Shown here in pieces: positions 34,557 through 43,765 of a stretch of DNA of 64,000 nt. The translations under genes were made by a program, and so were the position numbers. This stretch comes from Desulfovibrio aminophilus (lineage in GTDB: Bacteria > Desulfobacterota > Desulfovibrionia > Desulfovibrionales > Desulfovibrionaceae), in the NCBI RefSeq assembly GCF_023660105.1, contig NZ_JAMHGA010000043.1, positions 1 to 64,000 on the forward strand. The letters are read 5' to 3'. A model generated the notes under the pieces. That model did no database searches and was not told the DNA's origin. It saw nothing but the letters and a program-made list of their open reading frames with translations. The number at the start of each line of letters is the position of its first letter. The first letter of the stretch is position 1.

Positions 34557-35768
34557 ATGCGCCCGGTCGAGATCAAGAAAGACATCTGGTGGGTCGGCGT
34601 GGTGGATTGGAACAAGCGCAATTTCCACGGCTATTCCCAGTCGCCCCTGGGCACCACCTACAACAACTACCTCATCCTGGACGAGAAGGTCGTGCTCGTG
34701 GACACGGTGGACAAGGAGTTCGCCTCCCGCACCTTCTGCGGCATCGCCCAGGCGCTCCAGGGCCGGAAGATCGACTATTTCGTCATCAACCACCTGGAGC
34801 CGGACCACGCGGGCTCCCTGGCCCTGGCCGTGGAGCGCTACAAGCCGGAGAAGATCTACACCTCGCCCATGGGCGAGAAGGCCCTGCGGGCCCATTTCCA
34901 CGCCTCCGCCGACTGGCCGGTGGAGGTGGTCCCCAGCGGCTCCACCCTGCCCATCGGCAAGCGAACCCTGCATTTCCTGGAGACCCGCATGCTCCACTGG
35001 CCGGACAGCATGCTCACCTACGTCTCCCCGGACAATCTGGCCTTCACCAACGACGCCTTCGGCCAGAACATGGCCACGGGCGAGCGCTTCGCCGACCAGG
35101 TGGACCGCGCGACCCTGCGCCGGGCCATGGCCGAGTACTACGCCAACATCGTCCTGCCGTACTCCCCGGTGGTGCTGAAGACCCTGGCCACCGTGGCCGA
35201 CATGGGCCTGGAGCTGGACATGCTCTGCCCGGACCACGGCCTGATCTGGCGCGGGGCCGAGGACGTGCGCTACGTGCTGGAGGCCTACCGCGAGTTCGCC
35301 CTGCAGAAGCCGACCATGAAGGCCGTCATCGCCTACGACACCATGTGGCACAGCACCGAGGACATGGCCGAGGCCATCGCCGACGGCCTGATGGAGGAGG
35401 GCGTGTCCGTGCGGGTCATGAACCTCAAGGCCAACCACCACAGCGCGGTGATGACCGAGTTGTCCGACGCCGGGGCCCTGGTGCTCGGCTCGCCGACCCA
35501 CAACAACGGCATCCTGCCCCTGGTGGGCAACCTCATCACCTACGTCAAGGGCCTGCGGCCGCAGAACAAGATCGGCGCGGCCTTCGGCTCCTTCGGCTGG
35601 AGCGGGGAGTGCGTGAAGGTCCTGACCCAGGCCCTGACCGAGATGAACATGGAGGTGGTGGAGCCCGGGGTCAAGGCCAAGCACGTGCCGACCCACGAGG
35701 CCCTGGGCCAGTGCGTGGAGCTGGGCCGCAAGGTCGGCCAGGCCGTCAAGGTCAAGGTCGGTGCATAG
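34557..35768 (+). CDS. roo: Rubredoxin:oxygen oxidoreductase (flavodiiron protein)
   Basis: A 403-residue flavodiiron protein reducing O2 to water (or NO) with rubredoxin electrons. The metallo-beta-lactamase-like half carries the diiron ligands H79, E81, D83 (NHLEPDH), H147, D166 and H227 (CPDHGLIW); the C-terminal flavodoxin half begins near residue 255 with IAYDTMWHSTE and has GSPTHNNG and GSFGWSGE. It is the last gene of the cluster and closes with its own terminator. GGAGCGAAGTGACGC precedes the ATG, so the ribosome-binding site is only moderate. Confidence 0.97.
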   Translation: MRPVEIKKDIWWVGVVDWNKRNFHGYSQSPLGTTYNNYLILDEKVVLVDTVDKEFASRTFCGIAQALQGRKIDYFVINHLEPDHAGSLALAVERYKPEKIYTSPMGEKALRAHFHASADWPVEVVPSGSTLPIGKRTLHFLETRMLHWPDSMLTYVSPDNLAFTNDAFGQNMATGERFADQVDRATLRRAMAEYYANIVLPYSPVVLKTLATVADMGLELDMLCPDHGLIWRGAEDVRYVLEAYREFALQKPTMKAVIAYDTMWHSTEDMAEAIADGLMEEGVSVRVMNLKANHHSAVMTELSDAGALVLGSPTHNNGILPLVGNLITYVKGLRPQNKIGAAFGSFGWSGECVKVLTQALTEMNMEVVEPGVKAKHVPTHEALGQCVELGRKVGQAVKVKVGA

Positions 35769-35802
35769 GCGCGCGCGGCCGTCCCATACGCTGAAACGAC
35801 CG

Positions 35803-35844
35803 CGGCCGGTCGGCGGGGAGCACCCGTCGACCGGCCGTTTTTTT
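35803..35844 (+). terminator. Rho-independent terminator after roo
   Basis: Arms 35803-35815 and 35825-35837 (cggccggtcg core) form a 13-bp stem with one mismatch, followed by seven T. It lies 35 bp after roo. Confidence 0.9.
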
Positions 35845-35847
35845 GCG

Positions 35848-35879
35848 GGCAAAAAAAGGCGGCGGGAAATCCCGCCGCC
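35848..35879 (-). terminator. Rho-independent terminator for the leftward secreted-protein gene
   Basis: A perfect 10-bp stem ggcggcggga/tcccgccgcc (35858-35867, 35870-35879) followed, reading leftward, by seven T. It lies 26 bp beyond the stop of the convergent gene and back-to-back with the roo terminator. Confidence 0.9.
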
Positions 35880-35905
35880 AGGAAAAACTTCGTCTCTCCG
35901 CGGGC

Positions 35906-36409
35906 CTATCTCGGCGCGGACCAGGCCGCGTCCTTGTTGGCGATGCTGAAGATCTCGTTCAGCGTGGTCCGGGAGGCGGCCTGGAAGGGCCCGGCCTTGG
36001 CCGCCTGGGGCGTGTCGCCGTAGCTCTCGAAGACCTCCACCTTGTACAGGATGGAGCCGATGTAGGCTCCGGGCTTGTAGGTCGAGGCCCGGACCTGGCA
36101 GATGGGCGCGTCGTCATCGCGGATCGCGTTGTAGCGGGCCACGTAGCGACCGTCGGCGGCGCGCTGGACCTCGCAGTTGCCCGGGCCGGAGAGCTGGTTG
36201 CGCTTGAGCGTGGCGATCCACTGCGCCGCGAAGCGGGCCAGCCGCTCGTGCAGGTCGTCGAGGATCATCTGCTGGGGGTCGGTGATGACCAGGGCCTGGG
36301 GTTGTCCGGCGGCGAGGACGCCGTCCTGGGCGCGGGCCGCCGGGGCGGCGGTCAGGACGAGCAGAAAGAGGACCGGGAGGAGCGCCTGGAAAAAGGCTTT
36401 CGTGTTCAT
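35906..36409 (-). CDS. Secreted protein of unknown function
   Basis: A 167-residue exported protein with a clear signal peptide (MNTKAFFQALLPVLFLLVLTA, cleavage after ARAQ). The mature domain has two cysteines (GNCEVQR, PICQVRAS) that may form a disulfide, and a YNAIRDDDAP-ICQVRASTYKPGAYIG stretch of apparent beta structure, suggesting a small ligand-binding or lipocalin-like fold. I do not recognise a family. It follows the VWA-OmpA gene on the same strand after 78 bp. Confidence 0.7.
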   Translation of the reverse strand: MNTKAFFQALLPVLFLLVLTAAPAARAQDGVLAAGQPQALVITDPQQMILDDLHERLARFAAQWIATLKRNQLSGPGNCEVQRAADGRYVARYNAIRDDDAPICQVRASTYKPGAYIGSILYKVEVFESYGDTPQAAKAGPFQAASRTTLNEIFSIANKDAAWSAPR

Positions 36410-36435
36410 GGCTTCGGCAAGGGGTGAGAGTGTTG

Positions 36436-36474
36436 TCCGGCGGGGGCGGCCCTGAGGGACCGCCCCTCGCCGGA
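36436..36474 (-). terminator. Strong hairpin between the VWA-OmpA gene and the secreted-protein gene
   Basis: A long GC-rich near-palindrome (tccggcg outer arms, 36436-36452 pairing with 36456-36474 with small bulges) sits about 14 bp after the VWA-OmpA stop. There is no T tract, so it may be a partial terminator or an mRNA-stabilising structure that lowers expression of the distal gene. Confidence 0.5.
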
Positions 36475-36487
36475 TGTCGGCTTACAC

Positions 36488-37510
36488 CTACTTGCTGCGG
36501 ATTTCAACCCGGCGGTTGAGGGCCCGGCCCTCGGCCGTGGAGTTGTCGTACTTGGGCTTCATCTTGCCGTAGCCCACGGACTCGATGCGCTGGGAGTCGA
36601 TGCCGTTCTTCACCAGCCAGTCGGCGACGGACTTGGCGCGGCGCTCGGACAGGCCCTGGTTGTAAACCTCGGTGCCGATGGAGTCGGTGTGGCCTTCGAC
36701 CACGATCTCCAGCTCGGGGCGCTGCTTGAGCAGCATGAGGGCCTGCTCCAGGGAGGGGATCATCTCGTCGGTGATGGCGTACTTGTCGAAGCCGAAGTTC
36801 AGGCTGCGGAAGACGATGATTTCCTTGTCGGAGGCGGCGGGGGCCGCGCCCATGTCGTAGAAGACGTCCTTCACGAACTGGTCCATGACCGCGCCGTCCT
36901 TGAGGGCCGCGCCCTCGACGAACACGGCGCACTTGGAGATGGCGCGCAGCTCGTCGACGATGCGCTTGCCGTGGGCGGTGTCGGCATAGCTGACCACGTG
37001 GATGCAGAGGCGATTGCCGTACTTGGCGTAGAGGGCCTTGGCCTCGGCCACGGGATCGGTGCCCAGGTTGTTCTCGCCGTCGGTGAGCAGGATCACGGCG
37101 ATGCGGCCGGAGCTGGCGCCGATGACCGGGTCGAGGGCCATCATGCCGTCACCCATGGGGGTCTGGCGGCCGTAGATTTCGTAGTCGGTCTTGAGCTTGC
37201 CGATGGCGGCGTCCAGACCGGCCTTGTCGTAGGGCTTGAGTTCCTGGAGCTTGCCGTAGGGGCCGAAGGTGTACAGGGAGCCCTTGTAGGGCAGGGCCGG
37301 AATCTTGGCGTTCATGGCCAGCAGGGTTTCCTTGGCCAGGGCGATCTTGCTCTTGGCGCCGCCCTTGTAGTCCATGGCCATGGAGCCGGAGTAGTCCTGG
37401 AAGAGGATGAAGTTGTCGACCTTCGGGGTCATCTTGGGCGCGGCGAAGGCCGAAGAGGCCAACAGCATGAGCGCGGCCAGGGCGACCAGCGAACATTGCA
37501 GTTTTTTCAT
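36488..37510 (-). CDS. Secreted VWA - OmpA-like peptidoglycan-binding protein
   Basis: A 340-residue protein with a signal peptide (residues 1-22, ending SSAFA), a von Willebrand A domain about 32-215 with the metal-site motif DYSGS and LLTDGENN, and a C-terminal OmpA domain about 230-338 with VEGHTDSIGTEVYN, LSERRAKSV and NRRVEI that should bind peptidoglycan. No beta-barrel or membrane anchor is seen, so it is probably periplasmic and wall-bound. AAGGAG is correctly spaced for the second of two ATGs (37510). A near-ideal promoter lies upstream. Confidence 0.88.
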   Translation of the reverse strand: MKKLQCSLVALAALMLLASSAFAAPKMTPKVDNFILFQDYSGSMAMDYKGGAKSKIALAKETLLAMNAKIPALPYKGSLYTFGPYGKLQELKPYDKAGLDAAIGKLKTDYEIYGRQTPMGDGMMALDPVIGASSGRIAVILLTDGENNLGTDPVAEAKALYAKYGNRLCIHVVSYADTAHGKRIVDELRAISKCAVFVEGAALKDGAVMDQFVKDVFYDMGAAPAASDKEIIVFRSLNFGFDKYAITDEMIPSLEQALMLLKQRPELEIVVEGHTDSIGTEVYNQGLSERRAKSVADWLVKNGIDSQRIESVGYGKMKPKYDNSTAEGRALNRRVEIRSK

Positions 37511-37577
37511 GATCATCTCCTTGACATCGTTGGGGGTTCTCTCTCCTGAACGGGGGAAATGGAATCTCATGGTGAAC

Positions 37578-37606
37578 AGTATAGGAGAACCAACCCCTTG
37601 TTGCAA
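37578..37606 (-). promoter_or_regulatory. Promoter of the VWA-OmpA gene
   Basis: Reading leftward, TTGCAA (37601-37606) and TATACT (37578-37583) are separated by exactly 17 nt. The match to sigma70 consensus is one of the best in the window, suggesting strong expression; the untranslated leader would be about 60 nt. Confidence 0.75.
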
Positions 37607-37638
37607 GGAGAGAATCCCCCGAACAGGTGAGGAACCGC

Positions 37639-40071
37639 TCACTCCGAGGCCCGCGCGGAGCGGATGACCTCCTTGAGACGGCCCGCCGTGCGCGCCAGAC
37701 CGGCCACGGCCTCGGCGGCCTGGCCCATCTCGTCGCGGGTCTCGCCGGAGATGTTCCTGATCTGGCCCACGCTGCGGGTGATCTCGGCATGGGCCCGGGA
37801 CTGCTGGCTGGAGACCTCGGCGATGTGCCGGATCTGGGCGGCCGTGTTCACGGACAGGTCGGCGATGTCCGCCAGGGCCTTGCCGCTCTCGGCCACCAGC
37901 CCGCCCGCCTCCTCCACGGCCCGGGCCACTTCCTCCGAGCGCTTCACGTTGCCGCCGGCGGCCTGCTGGATGGCGGTGACGTTCTCCGCCACCTGGCGGG
38001 TGGCGTTCATGGTCTTCTCGGCCAGCTTGCGCACCTCGTCGGCCACCACGGCGAAGCCCCGCCCGGCCTCGCCCGCCCGGGCCGCCTCGATGGCCGCGTT
38101 GAGCGCCAGGAGGTTGGTCTGGTCCGCGATGTCCTCGATCACGTCGATGATCCCGCCGATGGACTGGGCCGTGCCGCCCAGGGCGTGCATCTCGTCCGCC
38201 AGGCCGGAGGAGAGTTCGCGGGCGCGGACAAAGGCCCGGTTGGACTGGTCCATGACCGCCAGGCCGCCCTGGGCCCGGTTCATGGACTCGGTGGTGCTCT
38301 CGGAGGCGGCCTGGGCGTTCGCGGCCGCCTCGGCCAGGGTCATGCTCATCTCGTCGATGGCCGAGGAGGCCTCGATGATCCGTTCGGCCTGGGTCATGGC
38401 CCCGGCGGCCACCAGCTCCACCCGGCGCGAGAGGCTCTGCGCGCTCTCGGCCACCTCGTGGGAGATGGCGTCGGCCTGTTCCGTGACCTCGCTCAGCAGT
38501 CCGTGTTGGGTGCTGATGCGGGCCTCCTGCTCGCGGATGCCGGTGAGGTCCACGACCACGGCGAAGGCCCCGATGAGCGCGCCGTCCAGGTCATAGAGCG
38601 GGGCCGCGTCCACCCGGGCCTTGACCTTCCGCCCGAGGCGGCCGGTGAGGTCGCGCTCCTCGCCGGTGATGGCCCGATCGGCCTCGAAGCAGCGGCGGGT
38701 GATGGTCTTCTCGCTCTCGGGCCGCTGGAGGAATTCCGAGACCCTGTGGCCGACGTAGCTCTCCGGCGCGCCGTCGCACTCCAGCAGGTCGAGCAGGGGA
38801 CGGTTCACGAAGGAGACCTTCGAGTCCGTGTCCGAGACGAGGCAGGGCACGGTGAGGCCCATGAGGATGCCCTGGGAGAATCCGAGCTTGTTCTTCAGCT
38901 CCGCCACCATGCGGCCCACGCCCCGGGCCAGGGCGCCGATCTCGGCCTTGAAGCGCGCCGGAGGGGCGGCCGCGAAATCGCCGTTGGTCACGGCCGAGAC
39001 GTAGCGCCCCAGGGCGTCCAGCGGCCCCAGGAGTTCGCGGCGCAGGAAGAGCAGGCCGCCCAGGGCCACGAGCAGGGCCGTGACGCAGCCCAGGACCAGG
39101 GCGGCCAGGCGCAGGTCGCTCACCGCGGCGAAGGCCTCGTCAGCGGCCATTTCCGAAACCAGGGCCCAGGCGGTTCCGCCCATGTCCACCGGAGCGAAGG
39201 CGGCCAGGCGCTTCTCGCCGTCGAAGCTCGCGCCCACGGCCGCGTCGGTTTTTCCGTCCAGGGCCGCGCGCGCCGCCGCCGTGTCCACCCGGCCCCTGGC
39301 CGGATCGGCGAAGGAGCCCGCCACGGAATGGATCTCCGGTCGGCGGCGGGAATCCGAGCGCATGAGCCCGTCCGGGCCCACGAGATAGGACTCGCCCGTG
39401 TCGCCCATGCCTGACCGCAGGGTCATGAGCGCGTTGATGGCGGCCAGGGGGATGCGCAGCGCGGCCATGCCCTCCAGGGCCCCGGTGTGGCTGAACACCG
39501 GAGCGGCCACGAAGGCGGCGGGCTTGTCTCCGTCCGGGCCATAGGGCTCGAAGTCCACGAAGACCACGTTCCTGGCGGCCCGCACCCGGCTCCAGGCCTT
39601 GGCCAGGGGCGAGTCCTTGAACGGGCCGTCCTTCAGATCCTCGCCCAGGTCGCGGCCCCGGCGGTGGGAATAGAGCACCCGGCCGTAGTCGTCCACGAGC
39701 AGGGCGTCCTCGTAGCCCAGGACCTCGACGAAGGGCTTGAAGGCCCCGGCCACGTAAGACAGGGAGTCCAGGTAGGCCGGGTCCGCCACGTCCATCCGCG
39801 CGCCCTTGGGCAGGCCCATGCCCTGGTCGCGCAAGAGCCCCACCGCGCTGTAGACCTCCTTCACGGCCCCGAAGATGCGGGCCTCGCGCCGCCAGGTGTC
39901 CAGCAGGTCCTCCAGGGCCTTTTTCTTGATGTCGCGCACGGATTCCAGGCGCCCGAAGGACTGGGCCGAGAGGCTGCCGGAGGCCCGCTCCACGCTGTAG
40001 ACGCCCATGACGAGCAGCGGCAGCAGGCCGATGAACAGGCAGAAGAGGATGAGCTTGGCTTTCAAGGACAT
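37639..40071 (-). CDS. Methyl-accepting chemotaxis protein with Cache sensor and PAS domain
   Basis: An 810-residue chemoreceptor: TM1 about 7-28, a large periplasmic double-Cache-like domain about 35-318 ([38 protein letters not shown]), TM2 about 320-345, HAMP, PAS about 400-515, and a signalling domain with [21 protein letters not shown]. The last residues (VIRSARASE) are not a docking pentapeptide. The ATG at 40071 is chosen because upstream in-frame sequence is not membrane-like. The ligand is unknown; the DSxxRPE region near 255 is typical of small-molecule Cache sensors. Confidence 0.92.
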   Translation of the reverse strand: MSLKAKLILFCLFIGLLPLLVMGVYSVERASGSLSAQSFGRLESVRDIKKKALEDLLDTWRREARIFGAVKEVYSAVGLLRDQGMGLPKGARMDVADPAYLDSLSYVAGAFKPFVEVLGYEDALLVDDYGRVLYSHRRGRDLGEDLKDGPFKDSPLAKAWSRVRAARNVVFVDFEPYGPDGDKPAAFVAAPVFSHTGALEGMAALRIPLAAINALMTLRSGMGDTGESYLVGPDGLMRSDSRRRPEIHSVAGSFADPARGRVDTAAARAALDGKTDAAVGASFDGEKRLAAFAPVDMGGTAWALVSEMAADEAFAAVSDLRLAALVLGCVTALLVALGGLLFLRRELLGPLDALGRYVSAVTNGDFAAAPPARFKAEIGALARGVGRMVAELKNKLGFSQGILMGLTVPCLVSDTDSKVSFVNRPLLDLLECDGAPESYVGHRVSEFLQRPESEKTITRRCFEADRAITGEERDLTGRLGRKVKARVDAAPLYDLDGALIGAFAVVVDLTGIREQEARISTQHGLLSEVTEQADAISHEVAESAQSLSRRVELVAAGAMTQAERIIEASSAIDEMSMTLAEAAANAQAASESTTESMNRAQGGLAVMDQSNRAFVRARELSSGLADEMHALGGTAQSIGGIIDVIEDIADQTNLLALNAAIEAARAGEAGRGFAVVADEVRKLAEKTMNATRQVAENVTAIQQAAGGNVKRSEEVARAVEEAGGLVAESGKALADIADLSVNTAAQIRHIAEVSSQQSRAHAEITRSVGQIRNISGETRDEMGQAAEAVAGLARTAGRLKEVIRSARASE

Positions 40072-40349
40072 GGAGGGAACGCTCCTTGCAAAGGATCGGG
40101 AGGGACGCCGCATCCCGCGGAAATTCCCGCGCGGCGCGGCCTGGAGCGGACCTATCCCGTCCGGTTCGCGCGGTGGTGGCGGGATCGTGACGCGGCCGTG
40201 GCGATTCGGTGAACATCCGCCGGACGTGCGGACGGGCGGCCGTTTCGGGGGAAAAGTCCCGGCCCGCGCCGGTTGCGTCCGCCACGGAAAGCCAGTATGA
40301 GAATTGTTTAGATTTTTTCGAAACTGTGCCGGACCCTCAAGGAGCACGC
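40072..40349. other. Divergent intergenic region between chemoreceptor and hldD
   Basis: 278 bp without a supported gene. The hldD-proximal end is AT-rich (gaattgtttagattttttcg) and carries a candidate promoter; a leftward promoter for the chemoreceptor was not evident. No repeats or RNA structure stood out. Confidence 0.6.
40273..40301 (+). promoter_or_regulatory. Candidate hldD promoter
   Basis: TTGCGT (40273-40278) and TATGAG (40296-40301) are separated by 17 nt, about 50 bp before the hldD start. Both hexamers deviate from consensus, so the call is tentative. Confidence 0.4.
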
Positions 40350-41327
40350 ATGTACATAGTCACCGGCGGCGCCGGATTCATCGGCAGCGCAATGGTTTGG
40401 AAGCTCAACCAGATGGGCGTCACGGACATTCTGGTGGTGGATGAGCTCGGCCGGGACGAGAAGTGGAAGAACCTGGTGAACCTCAAGTACGAGGACTACC
40501 TGCACAAGGACCAGTTCTTCAAAATGCTGCTCAAGGGCGAGAACCCCTTCGAGGCCGACGCGGTGATCCACATGGGCGCGAACTCCTCCACCACGGAGGC
40601 CGACGCCGACGAGCTCATGGAGAACAACTACCGCTACACCCAGATGCTCTGCCGCTTCGCCCTGAACCACGGGGTGCGGATGATCAACGCCTCCAGCGCG
40701 GCCACCTACGGCGACGGCTCCCGGGGCTTCTCCGACGACCACGCCGGGCTGGAGCGGCTCAAGCCCCTGAACATGTACGGCTACTCCAAGCAGCTCTTCG
40801 ACCTGTGGGCCCTGCGCTCCGGGGCCCTGGAGCGCCTGGCCTCGCTCAAGTTCTTCAACGTATTCGGGCCCAACGAGCACCACAAGGGCGACATGATGAG
40901 CGTGATCTGCAAGGCCCGCAAGCAGATCCGCGAGACCGGCCGGATGCGTCTGTTCAAGTCCTACCGCCCGGACTATCCGGACGGCGGGCAGATGCGCGAC
41001 TTCGTCTGGGTCAAGGACTGCGTGGACGTCATGTGGTGGCTCCTGGAACATCCGGAGGCCAACGGGGTGTTCAACGTGGGCACGGGCAAGGCCCGCACCT
41101 GGAACGACCTGGCCCGGGCGGTGTTCGCGGCCCTCTCCCTGGAGCCGGTCATCGAGTACATGGAGATGCCCGAAACCCTGCGGGGCAAGTACCAGTATTT
41201 CACCCAGGCGGAGATGGGCAAGCTCCGGGCGGCGGGCTACGAGGCCCCCTTCACCTCGCTGGAGGACGCGGCCCGGGAGTACGTCCAGGACTACCTGGAG
41301 CGGGAAGACCCGCACCTCGGGAACTAG
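40350..41327 (+). CDS. hldD: ADP-L-glycero-D-manno-heptose-6-epimerase
   Basis: A 325-residue extended SDR enzyme supplying heptose for the LPS inner core. [17 protein letters not shown] at the N-terminus, [10 protein letters not shown], the YxxxK pair in [10 protein letters not shown], and [17 protein letters not shown] are characteristic of HldD. AAGGAG precedes the ATG. The next gene downstream is lptD, so this is a small LPS assembly module. Confidence 0.95.
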   Translation: MYIVTGGAGFIGSAMVWKLNQMGVTDILVVDELGRDEKWKNLVNLKYEDYLHKDQFFKMLLKGENPFEADAVIHMGANSSTTEADADELMENNYRYTQMLCRFALNHGVRMINASSAATYGDGSRGFSDDHAGLERLKPLNMYGYSKQLFDLWALRSGALERLASLKFFNVFGPNEHHKGDMMSVICKARKQIRETGRMRLFKSYRPDYPDGGQMRDFVWVKDCVDVMWWLLEHPEANGVFNVGTGKARTWNDLARAVFAALSLEPVIEYMEMPETLRGKYQYFTQAEMGKLRAAGYEAPFTSLEDAAREYVQDYLEREDPHLGN

Positions 41328-41339
41328 GCGGGAGGCGAT

Positions 41340-43763
41340 TTGCGGCGCGACGTGGCGCGACGGTTGTTCTCGGTGGCCCTGGTGGCCGTGCTTCTGGCGG
41401 GCATGCCCCTGGCCCTGCCGGGCAAGGTCAGCACGCCCACCGAGTTGCGGGAGTTCCTGCCGCCCGAGGCGCCGTCCCTTTCGACCCCGGAGGGGGCCGG
41501 AACCCCGGCTTCCGCTCCAGCGGGCCCCGAGGCCCCCTGGCACTTCTCGGCCCAGAAGGTCGTCACCGAACACGACGCCCAGTACGTGGAGGCCCAGGGC
41601 GAGGTGATCCTCTCCCAGGGCCGCAACATCCTGCGCGCCGATTTCGCCCGCTATTACGAATCCACCCGCTGGGTCTTCCTCAAGGGCAACGTCCGGGTCA
41701 ACTGGGAGGGCGACATCCTGGAGGCCGAGGAGGCCGAGTTCGACCTGGCCTCGGGCGTGGGCTGGCTCAAGCGCGGCAAGGTCTTCGTCTCCAAGCCGCA
41801 CGTCTTCCTCGAATCCGAGTACGTGCAGAAGCACAAGGGCGCGATCTACACCTTCAAGAACGCCACGGTCACGCGCTGCGACGGGCCGAACCCGGCCTGG
41901 TCCCTGACGGCCGGGGAGGGCGAGATCAACATGGACGGCCGCACCCAGGTCTGGCACTCGGCCCTGCGGGTCAAGGGCATGCCCGCGGCCTACCTGCCCT
42001 ATGCGGCGATTCCGGGATTCAAGAAACGCCAGAGCGGCGTGCTCATGCCCGAGGTCTTCCGCAGCGAGCGCCTGGGCTTCGGCCTGAACATCCCCTACTA
42101 CTGGGCCATCAACGACGAGATGGACGCCACCTTCTACCAGTCCTGGATGAGCAAGCGCGGCTACATGCAGGGCCTGGAGTTCCGCCACGCCGACGACACC
42201 CGTTCCAAGGGCGTGTGGCGCTTCGACATCATGTCCGACGCCAAGGTCGCCAAGACCGAGGCCGACGAGGAACGCATCTTCCGGGGGGACGGCCTGGCCC
42301 GGCCCAACAGCAGCCGCTGGTGGTGGCGCAGCAAGTACGACGGCCATTTGCCCGAGTCCACCAAGTGGAAGACCCTTCTGGACGTGGACGTGGTCTCGGA
42401 CCAGAACTACCTGCGTGAGTTCCGCTCCGGGAGCACGGGCTACAACCGCAGCCGCCAGGAGTTCCTGGACCGCTTCGGCCGCGACCTTGATCCCATGGAC
42501 GCCCAGAACCGCACGAGCACGGCCCAGGTTTCGCGTTCCTGGGACAGCTTCGGCGTGGCCGGCACCGTGCAGTACACCCAGAACCTGGCCTACTGGAACG
42601 GCAACGGCAAGAGCGGCGACGACCCCACGCTCCAGCGCATGCCCGAGATGGACGCCTTCGCCTACAAGGACCGCATCGGCTCCAGTCCCCTGGAGTTCCA
42701 GGGCGACGCCCAGTACGGCTACTATTCTCGCCAGGCGGGCACCACCGGACACCGTCTGGACGCCAGCCCCACGGTGAGCCTGCCCCTGACCTCGCGCTAC
42801 GGCTCGGTCATCCCCCGAGCGGGCGTCCGCCAGACCATGTACGGGGTGGACCGCTGGGGCAATGAAGCCCCCTACGTGAACTCCGCCGGAGTCTCCGAAG
42901 GCGCGCACACCTCGGACAACTCCTTCCTCTCGCGCACCAACTATGAGATGGGCTTCGACGCCTTCACCGAGTTCTACCGGGCCTTCGACCTGCGCCGCGA
43001 CCACCTGGCCCCGACCCTGGCCAACGCCGGGCAGAGCCGCTGGATGGCCCTCAAGCACTCCATCGTGCCGCGCCTGGAATATTCCTACATGCCCCGGATC
43101 ACGGGCCAGTCGCGGCTGCCCTATTTCGACGAGCGCGACCGGCTCCTGGGCCGCAACATCAGCACCCTCTCCCTGACCAACGTGCTGGACCGCCGCCGCG
43201 ACCGGGTGTCCCTGGTCTCCGACGGCACGGACGCCCGGCCCGCCCTGGCCACGGACTACCTCGACTTCCTGCGCCTGCGCCTGGAGCAGGGCTACGACTA
43301 TGAGGAGGCCCAGCGCCAGGATCTGGTGAACAGTTATCCGCGTCGCCCGTTCACGGACACCACCCTGGAGCTGACCTACAAGCCCGAGCGCTACATGAGC
43401 CTCACCTCGCGCACGCGCTACTCGGCCTACCTGGGCTCCGTGACCGAGCACGAGCACTTCGTGCGCATGGAGAAGGAGAACCTGGGCGACCTGTTCTTCG
43501 GTCTGGATTTCCTGGAGAAGGTCCACGAGTACAAGCGCTACCGCGACCGGGACTACAACATGCTGCGCGTGGGCGCGGACTACTACCTGACCAGGGACAT
43601 CATCCTGGGCGCGGACATCCGCTACGACCTGCTCATGGGCAGCTCGGTGGACCGCTACTGGAGCGTGACCTGGCGGCACCAGTGCTTCGACCTCGTGTTC
43701 TCCTTCGAGCAGGGCTACGACGACAACCGCTTCGCCATCACGGTGAACCTCTTCGAGTTCTAG
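41340..43763 (+). CDS. lptD: LPS-assembly protein LptD
   Basis: An 807-residue outer-membrane protein that inserts LPS into the outer leaflet. A signal peptide (MRRDVARRLFSVALVAVLLAG) precedes an OstA/LptA-like jellyroll (about 60-200: GEVILSQGRNILRADFARYY, KGNVRVNW), then a beta-barrel domain from about 230 with many aromatic-polar strands ending DNRFAITVNLFEF, a typical terminal phenylalanine. The start is TTG, preceded by GGAGG at good spacing, 12 bp after hldD. Few cysteines are present, so the interdomain disulfides of the E. coli protein are probably missing. Confidence 0.92.
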   Translation: MRRDVARRLFSVALVAVLLAGMPLALPGKVSTPTELREFLPPEAPSLSTPEGAGTPASAPAGPEAPWHFSAQKVVTEHDAQYVEAQGEVILSQGRNILRADFARYYESTRWVFLKGNVRVNWEGDILEAEEAEFDLASGVGWLKRGKVFVSKPHVFLESEYVQKHKGAIYTFKNATVTRCDGPNPAWSLTAGEGEINMDGRTQVWHSALRVKGMPAAYLPYAAIPGFKKRQSGVLMPEVFRSERLGFGLNIPYYWAINDEMDATFYQSWMSKRGYMQGLEFRHADDTRSKGVWRFDIMSDAKVAKTEADEERIFRGDGLARPNSSRWWWRSKYDGHLPESTKWKTLLDVDVVSDQNYLREFRSGSTGYNRSRQEFLDRFGRDLDPMDAQNRTSTAQVSRSWDSFGVAGTVQYTQNLAYWNGNGKSGDDPTLQRMPEMDAFAYKDRIGSSPLEFQGDAQYGYYSRQAGTTGHRLDASPTVSLPLTSRYGSVIPRAGVRQTMYGVDRWGNEAPYVNSAGVSEGAHTSDNSFLSRTNYEMGFDAFTEFYRAFDLRRDHLAPTLANAGQSRWMALKHSIVPRLEYSYMPRITGQSRLPYFDERDRLLGRNISTLSLTNVLDRRRDRVSLVSDGTDARPALATDYLDFLRLRLEQGYDYEEAQRQDLVNSYPRRPFTDTTLELTYKPERYMSLTSRTRYSAYLGSVTEHEHFVRMEKENLGDLFFGLDFLEKVHEYKRYRDRDYNMLRVGADYYLTRDIILGADIRYDLLMGSSVDRYWSVTWRHQCFDLVFSFEQGYDDNRFAITVNLFEF

Positions 43764-43765
43764 GC

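Noticed and set aside
37639-40347. A 902-residue version of the Cache chemoreceptor
   Set aside because: The extra N-terminal sequence is not membrane-like and overlaps the intergenic region. The ATG at 40071 gives a proper TM1.
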